Shown here: positions 17,301-25,749 of the stretch, in pieces | Position numbering within the stretch: the stretch's first letter is position 1 | Layout of the letters: every line of letters begins with the position of its first letter | Program-made: the position numbers and the translations under genes | DNA from: Blastopirellula retiformator | GTDB lineage: Bacteria; Planctomycetota; Planctomycetia; Pirellulales; Pirellulaceae | DNA: 64,000 bases | Reading direction: 5' to 3' | NCBI RefSeq assembly: GCF_007859755.1 | Contig: NZ_SJPF01000002.1 | Span: 205,729 to 269,728 of the forward strand | The notes under the pieces: generated by a model | Seen by the model: the letters and a program-made list of their open reading frames with translations, nothing else | The model's database searches: none | Told to the model about the DNA's origin: nothing

Positions 17301-20300
17301 CGGAGCTGCAGACGCAAGTCGCCGCCGCCGAGCCGGTCCAACTGTATCAAGCGGCGGAATCAATCAAGTTTTCGCCGACCGATAAAATTCGCCTGGCGAT
17401 TGTGGCTGACAGCGCCGAAGCGCTGGCCAAAAAGCTGGCGATGGCGTCGCCGCAGCTGGGCAATTCCGCGTCGCGTCAAGTCTTGGAACAACAGGGGATC
17501 TTCTGCCGCGAACCGCTCGCGACCAAGCCGCGCATCGCGTTCCTGTTCCCTGGACAAGGTTCGCAATACGAGGGAATGTTGCGCGATCTGGTCGCTCAGT
17601 CGTCGGCCGCCGCCAAGATGATGGCCGACGCCGACGCCGCGATGCGACGCCTGGGCTATCCGACCTTTGCCGAACTGGCCTGGAACAGGCCGACGCAACT
17701 GGGCGCCGACGTCTGGAAGACGCAGATCGCCATGTTGCTGGCCGATCTGATCTGCCTGGCGGCGCTTAGCGATCGCGGACTGAAGCCGGACGTGGTACTT
17801 GGTCACAGCTATGGCGAGTTCCCGGCGCTATATGCCGCCGGCGTTTGGAATCTGGACGCCGTGATTCGCATGACCCGCGCTCGTTGCGATGGCGTGAACG
17901 CCACCTCACTGAACAACGCTGGTCTGTTGGCGACCACCGCCCCGCCGGAAGAAATCAAGTCGATCATTACCGCCAGTGGCGTTCAGGCCTACCTGGCCAA
18001 CTACAACGCGCCCGACCAAACGGTCATCGGCGCCAAGTTGACGGCGCTGGAGCAACTGGCGAAGGAACTCTCGGCCAAGTCGTACCCGGCCCGCATCTTG
18101 GCGGTTCCGGCGGCGTTCCACACGCCGCTGATGGCTGGTTCGAGCCGGATGTTGCAGCAGGCGCTCGAAACGGCCGAACTGAAGGCGCCGCAAACGCCGT
18201 TCATCAGTACCGTCGACAACAGCTTGATCGACGATCCGGCGCGGATCCGTCGCAATCTGGGAGTGCAGCTGACCACGCCGGTCAAATACGCGCCGCTGAT
18301 CGAACAACTTGCGCTCGAAACGCCGACGATTTTCGTCGAGGTCGGGCCGCAGCAAACGCTTACCAAGCTAAATCGCCGGATCCTCTCTGGCGATGCGACA
18401 GTGATCGCTTCCGACAACCCCAAGCGCGGCGGTATTGAGCCGATCTTGAACGTCGAAGCGTTGCTGGAATGCCTGGGAGTTGGCGCCGAAGTCGCAAGCG
18501 TGCCGCAGCCGGCCGCTATCGCTATCGCCGCCGTCTCCCGTACGATGTCTTCTTCGACCGACCGCGCGCCCGCTAAGCCGCAGCCTGTCGCTTCGTCCCG
18601 TAGTCCGATTAGCACCAACGAGAAGAACCTGATGGACGATATTCCGCACTTTGACGCTACCGAGCGTCGACGCGCGAAGATGCGAGGTTCTGCCCAGGCT
18701 CCCGCGCCTGCAGCAGCGCCGCCGGCTCCGGCTCCGCCGGCCGCCGCGTCTCCCGCGCCCGCCCCGGTCGCAGCGCCAACTGTTCCGAGACCGACGTTTG
18801 CGGCGGCGCCCGCGGTTGCTCCCGCGCCTCCGGTGGCGCCGGCGCCGCAACCTGCTCCCCCTGCGCCTGTGGCGGCGGTCAACAAAAGCGACGGGGTCGA
18901 CCTGGAGAAATTCCTGGTCAACTTCGTGGTCGAACAGACCGGCTATCCGCCGGAAGTGGTCGATCTGGACGCCGACATGGAAGCCGACTTGGGCATCGAT
19001 AGCATCAAGAAGGCGCAATTGTTCGGCGAACTGCAGGAGTACTTCGAGATCAGCACGTCGGCGACCGACTTGTCGCTGGACGACTTCCCGACCCTGCGTC
19101 ACGTCATGAACTTCCTGAACGCCAGCGGACAAGGCGCCTCGTCGGCTCCGGCCGCCGCACCGACGCCGGCTGCTGCTCCGGTCGCTCCCGCGCCGGCCGC
19201 GGTTGCTCCGCCGGCTCCGGTCGCTGCGCCGCAACCGGCTGCTCCCGCGCAGCCTGCCGCCGCCGCTTCCAGTAGCGCCAGCACGGCCGAACTCGAGAAG
19301 TTCCTGGTCAACTTCGTGGTTGAGCAAACCGGTTATCCGCCGGAAGTGGTCGATCTGGACGCCGACATGGAAGCCGACTTGGGCATCGACAGCATCAAGA
19401 AGGCGCAATTGTTCGGCGAACTGCAGGAGTACTTCGAGATCAGCACGTCGGCGACCGACCTGTCGCTGGACGACTTCCCGACCTTGCGTCACGTCCTGAA
19501 CTTCCTCTCGGCCAATGGCCAGGCTAGCGAAAGCCAACCGGTCGCCGCTGTTCCGGCTCCGGTGACTCCGCCAGCTCCGGTGATGCCAGCTCCGGTGACA
19601 GAAGCGCCCGCGACTGGCGGCGCCAGCACCGAGGAACTCGAAAAGTTCCTGATCAACTTCGTGGTCGAGCAAACCGGTTATCCGCCGGAAGTGGTCGATC
19701 TGGACGCCGACATGGAAGCTGACTTGGGCATCGATAGCATCAAGAAGGCGCAGCTGTTCGGCGAACTGCAGGAGTACTTCGAGATCAGCACGTCGGCGAC
19801 CGACCTGTCGTTGGACGACTTCCCGACTCTGCGTCACGTTTTGAACTTCCTCTCGGGCAACGCTTCGGCGACCACCGAGGAACCAGCATCTTTTTCCCTG
19901 GCCGCTCCGGCGCCGGCTCTGGAAACTAAAGAAGATGCGCCGGCCGCGGTGAGCGTTGCGACTAGCGCTCCTGCGGAACTCTCTGGTAAGACTTTGGACT
20001 CTGGCGCCGCGGCGCCGCTCGTGCTCGACGGTACGCCGTACGAGATGGGGCGGCGTCATGGTAGCCAATATCGGGACGAGATTCGTCGCGTACTCCGCAC
20101 CTATGCGGAGTACGTCGGCGAGTCGATTGACGAGCTTCCCGGCTCGGCCCAATCGACCGACGCGCTCCAAACGCTTTCGCCCGATCAATGGGACGAATTG
20201 GCGGGGATTGCCGACGCGATTGAAGCTCCCCTGAGCAATGTGTTGGCCCATCACTTCGCCGTGGCCGAAACGCTGTCGGCGATGGAGCAAGCGGCCGCCA

Positions 20301-23300
20301 ATAACGGCTCGCTGGTCCATGCCGCGCAGATTGACTCGCCAGCGATCAATCCGATGCGGGAGACGATTCGCCTAACCGCTTTCCTCCGCAAGCCGACTTC
20401 CGGCCTCTCGTGCGTCGTTGTGGCGCCGATCGGCACGGCGTTGATTTTGGGGGGCGTCAATGCGGCCGGCGTCACCTTTGGTGGTGAAAACGCTTCGGCA
20501 GCCGTGGTGCAAAAGAGCGCAAGCCTGGAAGCGGCGATCGATCTGTCGCTCAGCGAACAGGGCAGCGTGGTCTTGGGCGAACTATCTACCGGTCGACTCT
20601 CCAGCATTCAGGCTGGCGGCGACGACCGACAAATCATTAGCGATCAAGCGTCGGTGCACTGCGGCAATCGTCAGCTGGCGTTGGCCGGTGGCGCGTCCGC
20701 GGATCAAGGCGAGTTTTCCGCCAGCGACGTGACCAACCTGCTGCTATCGGCTGAAGGAGACTTGTTGGCGTTCCTGTTCGACTTTGGCGGCGGACAGCTA
20801 TCGCTGAAGAGCGCGCCCCTTTCGCGGGCCATCGACAGTTACTCGTTGGGCGGTCTGTTCGACGGCAGCGAGGTTTCGTCGCCGGCGACGCCGACTTGCG
20901 GCGAAGCGACTCCCCTCGCTCCGGCGAACGTGACGGCTCGCTTTGAACTGGAAATGTGCGAATCGCCCCTTCCGTCGACCGCGCCCAATCAGCCGGTCTT
21001 TGAAGGAGCGGCAATTGTTCTCGGAAGCGGCGAGACTGCCGCCGCTTTGATTGAACAGTTGCAACAGCAAGGCGTCACGGCGTATCAAATCGCCGACGCC
21101 GCTGATCTAGAGAACGCCGTCGCGCAGGTCGAAGCGATCTGTGCGGCTGGCCCCGCGCCTCACTTGTTCATGACGACTGCTCGCGATGAGCGGAAGCATC
21201 TGCAACTGGGCGCCCCGGCGACCTGGGAAGCGGTCCAGACGACTGCAATGGAAACGCCCCTGTTCGTCGCCCAAAAATGGCTGTCGATCGCCGACAAGGC
21301 GGGCTGGCTGGAGAAAACGACCGTCGTGGCGGTAACCGCTCTGGGAGGCGACTTCGGCTTTGGTCGCGGCGCGACGGCTGTCGAAGGTGGCGCCTTGACT
21401 GGTCTGATGAAGGCGGTGTTTATCGAATACACCGTCATGCGGGGCGGAAAAGGTCCCCGCGCCAAGGCGTTCGATACCTGCCTGCAAGACGCCCCACGTC
21501 AAATCGCCAGCGACATCATGACCGAACTGGCTTCGGGCAACCAAGATTACGAGGTCTCCTACTCCGGCGGCGTGCGTCGCGTTCCTTTCGCGATGGATCG
21601 ACCGGGCGAAGACTGCCCGTCGGCGGAACTGCCGCAAGGCGTGTGGGTCGTTACCGGCGGCGCTCGCGGCATCACGGCGGCCTGTGCTTTGGAACTTGGC
21701 AAACGGTATGGCTTGAAGCTGCACCTGATTGGCTCCAGCGAACTGCCGGCGATTGATCCCGCTTGGCGAGAGCTCGACGAGGCGGGCCTCAACAAGCTGA
21801 AGGCCGACACGATGATCGCGGCACGCCAAGCGGGGCAACAGGCTCCGCAGGCTTGGCAGCGCGTTCAGAAGAGTCTAGAGATCGACAAGTCGCTGCATGC
21901 GTTCGTCGACAACGGCGTCTCGGCCACCTATCACGCTTGCGACGTTTCGAGCCGCGACGCGGTCGCCCAAGTGCTGGACGAAATTCGCCGCGTCGATGGT
22001 CCGATCTCCGGCATCCTGCATGGCGCCGGTATCGACAAGTCGTGCCGCATGGAAAAGAAACGCCGCGACGTGGTGCAGGCGACGCTCGGCATCAAGGATG
22101 GCGGTATTGTGCATCTCGCTTCGCTCACGCAAAGCGATCCGATTCGCCACTTCATCGGTTTCGGTTCGATCGCCGGTCGTCTGGGCAGTTTTGGCCAGGC
22201 CGACTATTGCATGGCGAGCGATCTCCTCTGCAAGCTGATGGGCGCCTATCGTCGTCAACGACCGTGGGTTCGCAGCGTCGGCTTCCATTGGCATGGTTGG
22301 GACGAAGTCGGCATGGCCGCTCGCCCCGAAACGAAGAGCGTGCTCAACGACAAGAGCGCCCTGAAGTTGATGCCGTTGGCGGAAGGGATCGGCCATCTGA
22401 TTCGCGAAATCGAAGCCGATGTGCCGCGTCACGAGATCCTGATCACCGAACGTCGTCACTGGCAACGCTTCGCCGACGGGTTGGGCATTTTGGCCGAGAG
22501 TCGCGCCGAAGCGCCGACCGCCGCGCCCGAGAAGCCGGCGGAAACCGCTTCGAGCGAACCGCTCGCGCCGGCCGACGCCTCGGTTGAACTCCGTACCGAA
22601 CGTTGCGAACTGAAACTGATCGACGCTCCGCTGGGCGCCGCAACTCCGGCGTCGCCGACCTTTGCCGGTCCGACCTGGATCTTAGGCGAAAACGCCGATG
22701 CGGTTGAATTGGAACAACGGCTGACCCAAGCCGGCGTCGAAGTTTATCGCTTTAGCGCTCGCGCCGATTTGGACGAGACGTTGGCCTGGCTCGATTCGCT
22801 ACATCCCGAAAAGCCGGCGCAGCGACTCTTCCTGATGACGGGGCGTGACGCTGCTGGTAGCGATCCGCTGTCGGCGGCCGAAATCGATCGTCGTCGTCAC
22901 GAAGGGATCATCTTCCCCTACTTCATCGCGCAAAATTGGTACAAGCGAAACCTGAAGTTCCCAGAAGCGGGTACCGGCGACTTGGTCGCGGCGGTTTCGC
23001 TTGGCGGCGACTTCGGCTTTGAGTCGACTGTGCAGATGCCAGACGGAGGCGGCGTCGCCGGCTTCGTTAAGTCGCTGCACATCGAGGACTCGCGGCTCGA
23101 AACCCGTGGAGCTCGTTGCAAGGTCATCGATACTCCGGCATCGCAATCGCCGGCCGCACTGTTTGACGCGATGATGCGTGAGCTGGCCGGGGATGGGCCG
23201 GAAGTCGAAGTCAGCTGGAACGAAGGCGTGCGTCGAGTGGTACGCCCGATCGGCACGACGATGGAAATGGGACCCGACGCCAACATTCCGCGTGGCGGGG

Positions 23301-25051
23301 TTTGGGCGGTTACCGGCGGCGCTCGCGGCATCACCGCGATCGCGGCTCGCGAACTAGCGGCGAAATATGGCTGGAAGCTACATTTGCTCGGGAAGAGCCC
23401 GGCGCCGCTAGCTGACGCCGTATGGCGCAACTTCGACGAAGACCAACTGAAGACCTACAAGACGCAGATCACCCGCCAAGCGGTCGCTGCCGGCGGTTCG
23501 CCCGGTCAGGCCTGGGACCGCGTCCTGAAAGACTGCGAGATCTTCAGCAACCTGCAGAAGTTCGCCGACGCCGGCGTTCAGGCGACCTACCACCAGTGCG
23601 ACGTCACAGACCGCGATGCGGTCGACGCCGTGCTGCAAGAGATTCGCAAAACCGACGGTCCGATCACCGGGCTGATGCATGGCGCCGGCTTGATCGAACC
23701 GGGGCGCTTCGATCACAAGCGTCGTCCGTTTGTCGAAAAGCTGATTCGGGCCAAGTTTGATGGCCTGATGCATCTGTTCGCGTTGACCAAGCACGACCCG
23801 CTGACCCACTGCATTGGCTTTGGTTCGATCAGCGGCCGCTTTGGCGGTAACGGGCTAAGCGACTACGCGGCCGGCAACGACTCGATGTCGAAAGCGCTCG
23901 ACTGGTTCCGCGCGGCTCGACCCGACTGCACCACGCTGTGCATTCACTGGGAGTCGTGGGAAGGCGCAGGCATCGCCACCCTTTCGCGTTTTGCGTGGGG
24001 CCCGCGTTCGGTCATGAAGATGAAGTACATGCTGCCGGAAGAAGGCGTTCGCCGGTTGGAAGAAGAGTTGGCCGGCGGTGGCTACAAAGCGGAAACGCTT
24101 TACACCTTTGGCGACTTCTATCCGATGTTCTACCCGAACGAACAGTTCCCGCTCGGCGAGTTCCAACCGCGGAGCGGCGAAGCGGTTGATGGTTCGTTTC
24201 CGCTGGTTACCGCTTCGCGTACCGAAGAGGGAGAGCTGGTGGGCGACGTGCCGCTCGATCCAGTCAACGACCCGTTCCTGGCGCTCCACCGCTTGCGAGG
24301 CAAACCGCTGATGCCGGTTGTCGTCACCTTGGAAGCGCTGCGAGAAGCGGCCGAGTTGGCCTCTGGTAAAAAAACGGTCGCCTTCTGCGATGTCGACATG
24401 ATGGACGGATTGGCGTTCCACACCGACAACGCCACAACCGCCCAGGCGCGAGCCAAAATGGTTGGCGATACGTTGGCCGAATGCCGCTGGACTTGCGACT
24501 TCCGTAACCGCAGCGGTGGTTTGATTCAAAAAGATCGCCTCTACCTGCAGGCGAAGATCGAAGTGGCCGATGAGCCTGCGGCGCTAACCGCCGAACTGCC
24601 GGCGTTCCCCAGCGATTGGAGCGCCGTCACCTATCCGGAAGACGCGGCGATTTATCACGGTACTCCGTTCCGTTGCCTCAAAGCGCTCAGCTGCGATGCC
24701 GATGGGGGGTGGGGGCACATTGTTGCCGAGCCCCTGGCCGATTTGACGAAGCCGGAACGGGTCGAAGGGTGGCGGGTCCCCTCCTGCATCCTCGATTCGG
24801 CGTTGTACGCCTGCGGTTGCCAGTTGTACATGCACAGCGAAGGCGCGGTATCCCTGCCGCGGAAGATCGAACGTCTGGAGTTGGGACGGATGCCCAGCGA
24901 CGGAGAAAACTGCTACGTTCACTTCGTTTGTCGCGAAGTCGCCGAGAAATCGGCGCTGTACGACTTGACGTTGGTGGGCGAAAACGGCGAAGTGATCCTG
25001 AAGGCCTACGGCTATCAGAAGGTCATTCTCGGCCGGGGAGGCGTTGCATGA
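14393..25051 (+). CDS. PUFA-synthase-like iterative megasynthase: KS-CLF-AT-ACPx3-C45like-KR-KR-DH
   Basis: 3552 residues from ATG 14393 (AGGA at 14380; an in-frame TTG at 14369 is less likely). Domain order: KS (10-475; Cys217 in NSACASS, His in ECHATAT and ANIGHA, so apparently active); KS-like (492-942; DSGTTSG replaces the Cys site and the histidine motifs are lost, as in chain length factors); AT (1047-1333; Ser1139 in GHSYGE, AFHTPL); three ACPs with phosphopantetheine serines 1537, 1667 and 1782 in LGIDSIKKAQ; a peptidase-C45-like domain (1876-2156); two ketoreductase regions (2203-2690 and 2756-3240, each with VTGGARGIT, GFGSI and an active-site Tyr in QADYCMAS or LSDYAAGN); and a PS-DH hot-dog region (3283-3546; ALHRLRGKP, ILDSAL). 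No enoyl reductase or thioesterase is seen. The build resembles PUFA and heterocyst-glycolipid synthases and predicts iterative, reduced chain synthesis. The product is unknown. Confidence 0.9.
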   Translation: MTISTDRTDIPVAIVGMACRLPGAANLNEYWQLISEGRSAVGEVPADRLNREIYYNPEKGVRGKTYSTKAATLADRTFNRERCPLPQDLIDSVDNTHLLMTETAAEAFRHAGYDPFNLKDRNCSVFIGHAQGSSRLGELTFQAYLDEAVALLEATPEFQDLPPAQRQEVEQQLLQELTASIPDGGQSIRNLNCNMVSGTVARAFGLTGSWLALNSACASSLHAMLMGARALQRGRADMVVVGGASDCKSDSLVLFSAAQTLTKNDSCPFDANADGLIMSEGYVALVMKTLDRAIADGDNIQAVVRGMGVATDGKGKSLWAPRKEGQMRAMRRAYRSGVDVSRLQYLECHATATQLGDATEMETLREVLEPKFPVGKKIPITSAKANIGHALEAAGIAGMIKTILCMQHQQFPRAINIKQLNTKVPWDESPFFVPMQPAAWPAQTDGGPRTAAVNAFGIGGLNMHVVIDEYVGQTAEQITGGPRPVAESADDRAVAIIGMGCIAPGASEINQFWDVLQKGTDPKGEPSEERWSSLARQKAEAKGIKVLGGFINDYAYDWRKHKVPPKQVNEADPLQFMFLDASEQALADAGYDRTSIERELCGVVIGTEFGGDFGDQLEMGLRLPEMQHKLTGMLTKRGLSAEKIEAINKNFADVLLKKWPALVDETGSFTSSTLASRISKTLDLNGGAVAIDSGTTSGMSGIALCIDSLLSGDNDMMICVAGQRRMGQTMYQGLAESGHLHREGAPKNVLDAGYNGIVPSEGAAVVVLKRLADARRDGDRVRAVIRGLGAATHDSPAEAMRLAVQRAAEMASIAPSEIQFVDVETDENHASVTQALATLAHEHASPEREEPLQLSSATAQFGSMGGGSSLIAVLKAALEAQNHEVAAARQLHQPTAAFNGSSSSVQTASLNVKLTGRGLGGVANWSKGQAFFLILDDGVPAPPKPKKQAPAVAKPTPAAKIVRFGAASLAELQTQVAAAEPVQLYQAAESIKFSPTDKIRLAIVADSAEALAKKLAMASPQLGNSASRQVLEQQGIFCREPLATKPRIAFLFPGQGSQYEGMLRDLVAQSSAAAKMMADADAAMRRLGYPTFAELAWNRPTQLGADVWKTQIAMLLADLICLAALSDRGLKPDVVLGHSYGEFPALYAAGVWNLDAVIRMTRARCDGVNATSLNNAGLLATTAPPEEIKSIITASGVQAYLANYNAPDQTVIGAKLTALEQLAKELSAKSYPARILAVPAAFHTPLMAGSSRMLQQALETAELKAPQTPFISTVDNSLIDDPARIRRNLGVQLTTPVKYAPLIEQLALETPTIFVEVGPQQTLTKLNRRILSGDATVIASDNPKRGGIEPILNVEALLECLGVGAEVASVPQPAAIAIAAVSRTMSSSTDRAPAKPQPVASSRSPISTNEKNLMDDIPHFDATERRRAKMRGSAQAPAPAAAPPAPAPPAAASPAPAPVAAPTVPRPTFAAAPAVAPAPPVAPAPQPAPPAPVAAVNKSDGVDLEKFLVNFVVEQTGYPPEVVDLDADMEADLGIDSIKKAQLFGELQEYFEISTSATDLSLDDFPTLRHVMNFLNASGQGASSAPAAAPTPAAAPVAPAPAAVAPPAPVAAPQPAAPAQPAAAASSSASTAELEKFLVNFVVEQTGYPPEVVDLDADMEADLGIDSIKKAQLFGELQEYFEISTSATDLSLDDFPTLRHVLNFLSANGQASESQPVAAVPAPVTPPAPVMPAPVTEAPATGGASTEELEKFLINFVVEQTGYPPEVVDLDADMEADLGIDSIKKAQLFGELQEYFEISTSATDLSLDDFPTLRHVLNFLSGNASATTEEPASFSLAAPAPALETKEDAPAAVSVATSAPAELSGKTLDSGAAAPLVLDGTPYEMGRRHGSQYRDEIRRVLRTYAEYVGESIDELPGSAQSTDALQTLSPDQWDELAGIADAIEAPLSNVLAHHFAVAETLSAMEQAAANNGSLVHAAQIDSPAINPMRETIRLTAFLRKPTSGLSCVVVAPIGTALILGGVNAAGVTFGGENASAAVVQKSASLEAAIDLSLSEQGSVVLGELSTGRLSSIQAGGDDRQIISDQASVHCGNRQLALAGGASADQGEFSASDVTNLLLSAEGDLLAFLFDFGGGQLSLKSAPLSRAIDSYSLGGLFDGSEVSSPATPTCGEATPLAPANVTARFELEMCESPLPSTAPNQPVFEGAAIVLGSGETAAALIEQLQQQGVTAYQIADAADLENAVAQVEAICAAGPAPHLFMTTARDERKHLQLGAPATWEAVQTTAMETPLFVAQKWLSIADKAGWLEKTTVVAVTALGGDFGFGRGATAVEGGALTGLMKAVFIEYTVMRGGKGPRAKAFDTCLQDAPRQIASDIMTELASGNQDYEVSYSGGVRRVPFAMDRPGEDCPSAELPQGVWVVTGGARGITAACALELGKRYGLKLHLIGSSELPAIDPAWRELDEAGLNKLKADTMIAARQAGQQAPQAWQRVQKSLEIDKSLHAFVDNGVSATYHACDVSSRDAVAQVLDEIRRVDGPISGILHGAGIDKSCRMEKKRRDVVQATLGIKDGGIVHLASLTQSDPIRHFIGFGSIAGRLGSFGQADYCMASDLLCKLMGAYRRQRPWVRSVGFHWHGWDEVGMAARPETKSVLNDKSALKLMPLAEGIGHLIREIEADVPRHEILITERRHWQRFADGLGILAESRAEAPTAAPEKPAETASSEPLAPADASVELRTERCELKLIDAPLGAATPASPTFAGPTWILGENADAVELEQRLTQAGVEVYRFSARADLDETLAWLDSLHPEKPAQRLFLMTGRDAAGSDPLSAAEIDRRRHEGIIFPYFIAQNWYKRNLKFPEAGTGDLVAAVSLGGDFGFESTVQMPDGGGVAGFVKSLHIEDSRLETRGARCKVIDTPASQSPAALFDAMMRELAGDGPEVEVSWNEGVRRVVRPIGTTMEMGPDANIPRGGVWAVTGGARGITAIAARELAAKYGWKLHLLGKSPAPLADAVWRNFDEDQLKTYKTQITRQAVAAGGSPGQAWDRVLKDCEIFSNLQKFADAGVQATYHQCDVTDRDAVDAVLQEIRKTDGPITGLMHGAGLIEPGRFDHKRRPFVEKLIRAKFDGLMHLFALTKHDPLTHCIGFGSISGRFGGNGLSDYAAGNDSMSKALDWFRAARPDCTTLCIHWESWEGAGIATLSRFAWGPRSVMKMKYMLPEEGVRRLEEELAGGGYKAETLYTFGDFYPMFYPNEQFPLGEFQPRSGEAVDGSFPLVTASRTEEGELVGDVPLDPVNDPFLALHRLRGKPLMPVVVTLEALREAAELASGKKTVAFCDVDMMDGLAFHTDNATTAQARAKMVGDTLAECRWTCDFRNRSGGLIQKDRLYLQAKIEVADEPAALTAELPAFPSDWSAVTYPEDAAIYHGTPFRCLKALSCDADGGWGHIVAEPLADLTKPERVEGWRVPSCILDSALYACGCQLYMHSEGAVSLPRKIERLELGRMPSDGENCYVHFVCREVAEKSALYDLTLVGENGEVILKAYGYQKVILGRGGVA
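18899..19858 (+). repeat. Three tandem, nearly identical ACP-coding repeats
   Basis: ACP blocks at about 18899-19120, 19290-19510 and 19625-19858 encode almost the same 70 residues (EQTGYPPEVVDLDAD, LGIDSIKKAQLFGELQ, SATDLSLDDFPTLRHV). They also match at nucleotide level: about five differences in some 185 bases between the first two. They are separated by Ala/Pro-rich linkers that differ. Tandem ACPs are a hallmark of PUFA-type synthases, and the near-identity suggests recent duplication or gene conversion. Confidence 0.9.
20019..20860 (+). other. Peptidase-C45-like domain embedded in the megasynthase
   Basis: Residues ~1876-2156 begin LDGTPYEMGRRHGSQYRDEIRR, the conserved opening of C45 acyltransferases (acyl-CoA:6-APA acyltransferase-like Ntn hydrolases). 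ELAGIADAIEAPLSNVLAHH and a GGVNAAGVTFGGEN block follow. In the family a GCTS-type motif supplies the autocatalytic Cys before the LLGQNWDW-like strand. Here the corresponding stretch (TLSAMEQAAANNGSLVHAAQID) has no Cys; a Ser in TLSAM is the only nearby nucleophile. The assignment is by motif memory. Confidence 0.6.
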
Positions 25052-25749
25052 TGAATGCCCTTGCGCGGCTGGTGCGCTATGTCGCCGATGCGGGCCAACT
25101 CCCCATTTCCTATTCCGCCGCGTGGTTGAGCGAGGCGGAACGCGCTGAACTTGATTTCTTCACGCATGCGGACCGCCGTCGCCAGTGGTTGAGCGGTCGG
25201 TGGATCGCCAAGCGATTGGTCACCCGTTCGAGCGATGCTGGCCAGCTGAGACGCGTCGAGATCTTGTCGCGTTCGGCGGATGGCCTTGGCAAATCGCCAA
25301 AGGTCTTGGTGGATGGACAAATGGCCTCGATCCGCATCTCGCTGTCGCATGCCGGCGGCGCGGTACTGGTCGGGATGACGACCGATGCGACGTCGATTGG
25401 CGTCGATTTGGCTTGGGACGTTCCGCAAGATAGGCAGTTCTCGGCCGCTTGGTTTACCGAGCGGGAACAAGCCTGGCTTGCCGAACGCCCCGAGTCGGCG
25501 TCGCTGTTGTGGGGACTGAAAGAGGCGATTTTCAAGTCGCAGGGAAGCGGTCAGGCCTGGAACCCCCGTGGCGTTGAAATCGAATCGTATTGCGACCATC
25601 AAGTCCGCTGCACGCTGTTCGGCCGCCAGCTCGCTCCACTCGCGGTGTGGGCGCGCCATTCGCACCGAGGCGCCGCCACCGCCGTCTGGCAATCCGCCGC
25701 TGGTGACACTCCCGCCTATCCCCAGCAGGAGCTTTCATCATGTTTGTGA
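25048..25749 (+). CDS. Sfp-type 4'-phosphopantetheinyl transferase
   Basis: 233 residues. The signature motifs are IGVDLAWD (the Mg/CoA-binding V-G-[VI]-D pattern) and WGLKEAIFKSQG (W-x2-K-E-A-x3-K). The enzyme moves the phosphopantetheine arm of CoA to ACP serines, here most simply the three ACPs of the preceding gene. ATG 25048 overlaps the megasynthase stop (ATGA), and its 3' end overlaps the Rieske gene by 10 bp, so it is translationally embedded in the cluster. Cluster-borne transferases are usual for PUFA-type synthases. Confidence 0.93.
   Translation: MMNALARLVRYVADAGQLPISYSAAWLSEAERAELDFFTHADRRRQWLSGRWIAKRLVTRSSDAGQLRRVEILSRSADGLGKSPKVLVDGQMASIRISLSHAGGAVLVGMTTDATSIGVDLAWDVPQDRQFSAAWFTEREQAWLAERPESASLLWGLKEAIFKSQGSGQAWNPRGVEIESYCDHQVRCTLFGRQLAPLAVWARHSHRGAATAVWQSAAGDTPAYPQQELSSCL

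Noticed and set aside
18368-20320. A 650-codon antisense frame over the ACP repeats
   Set aside because: It is repetitive only because the ACP blocks on the sense strand are repeated; no independent motif or start signal supports it.
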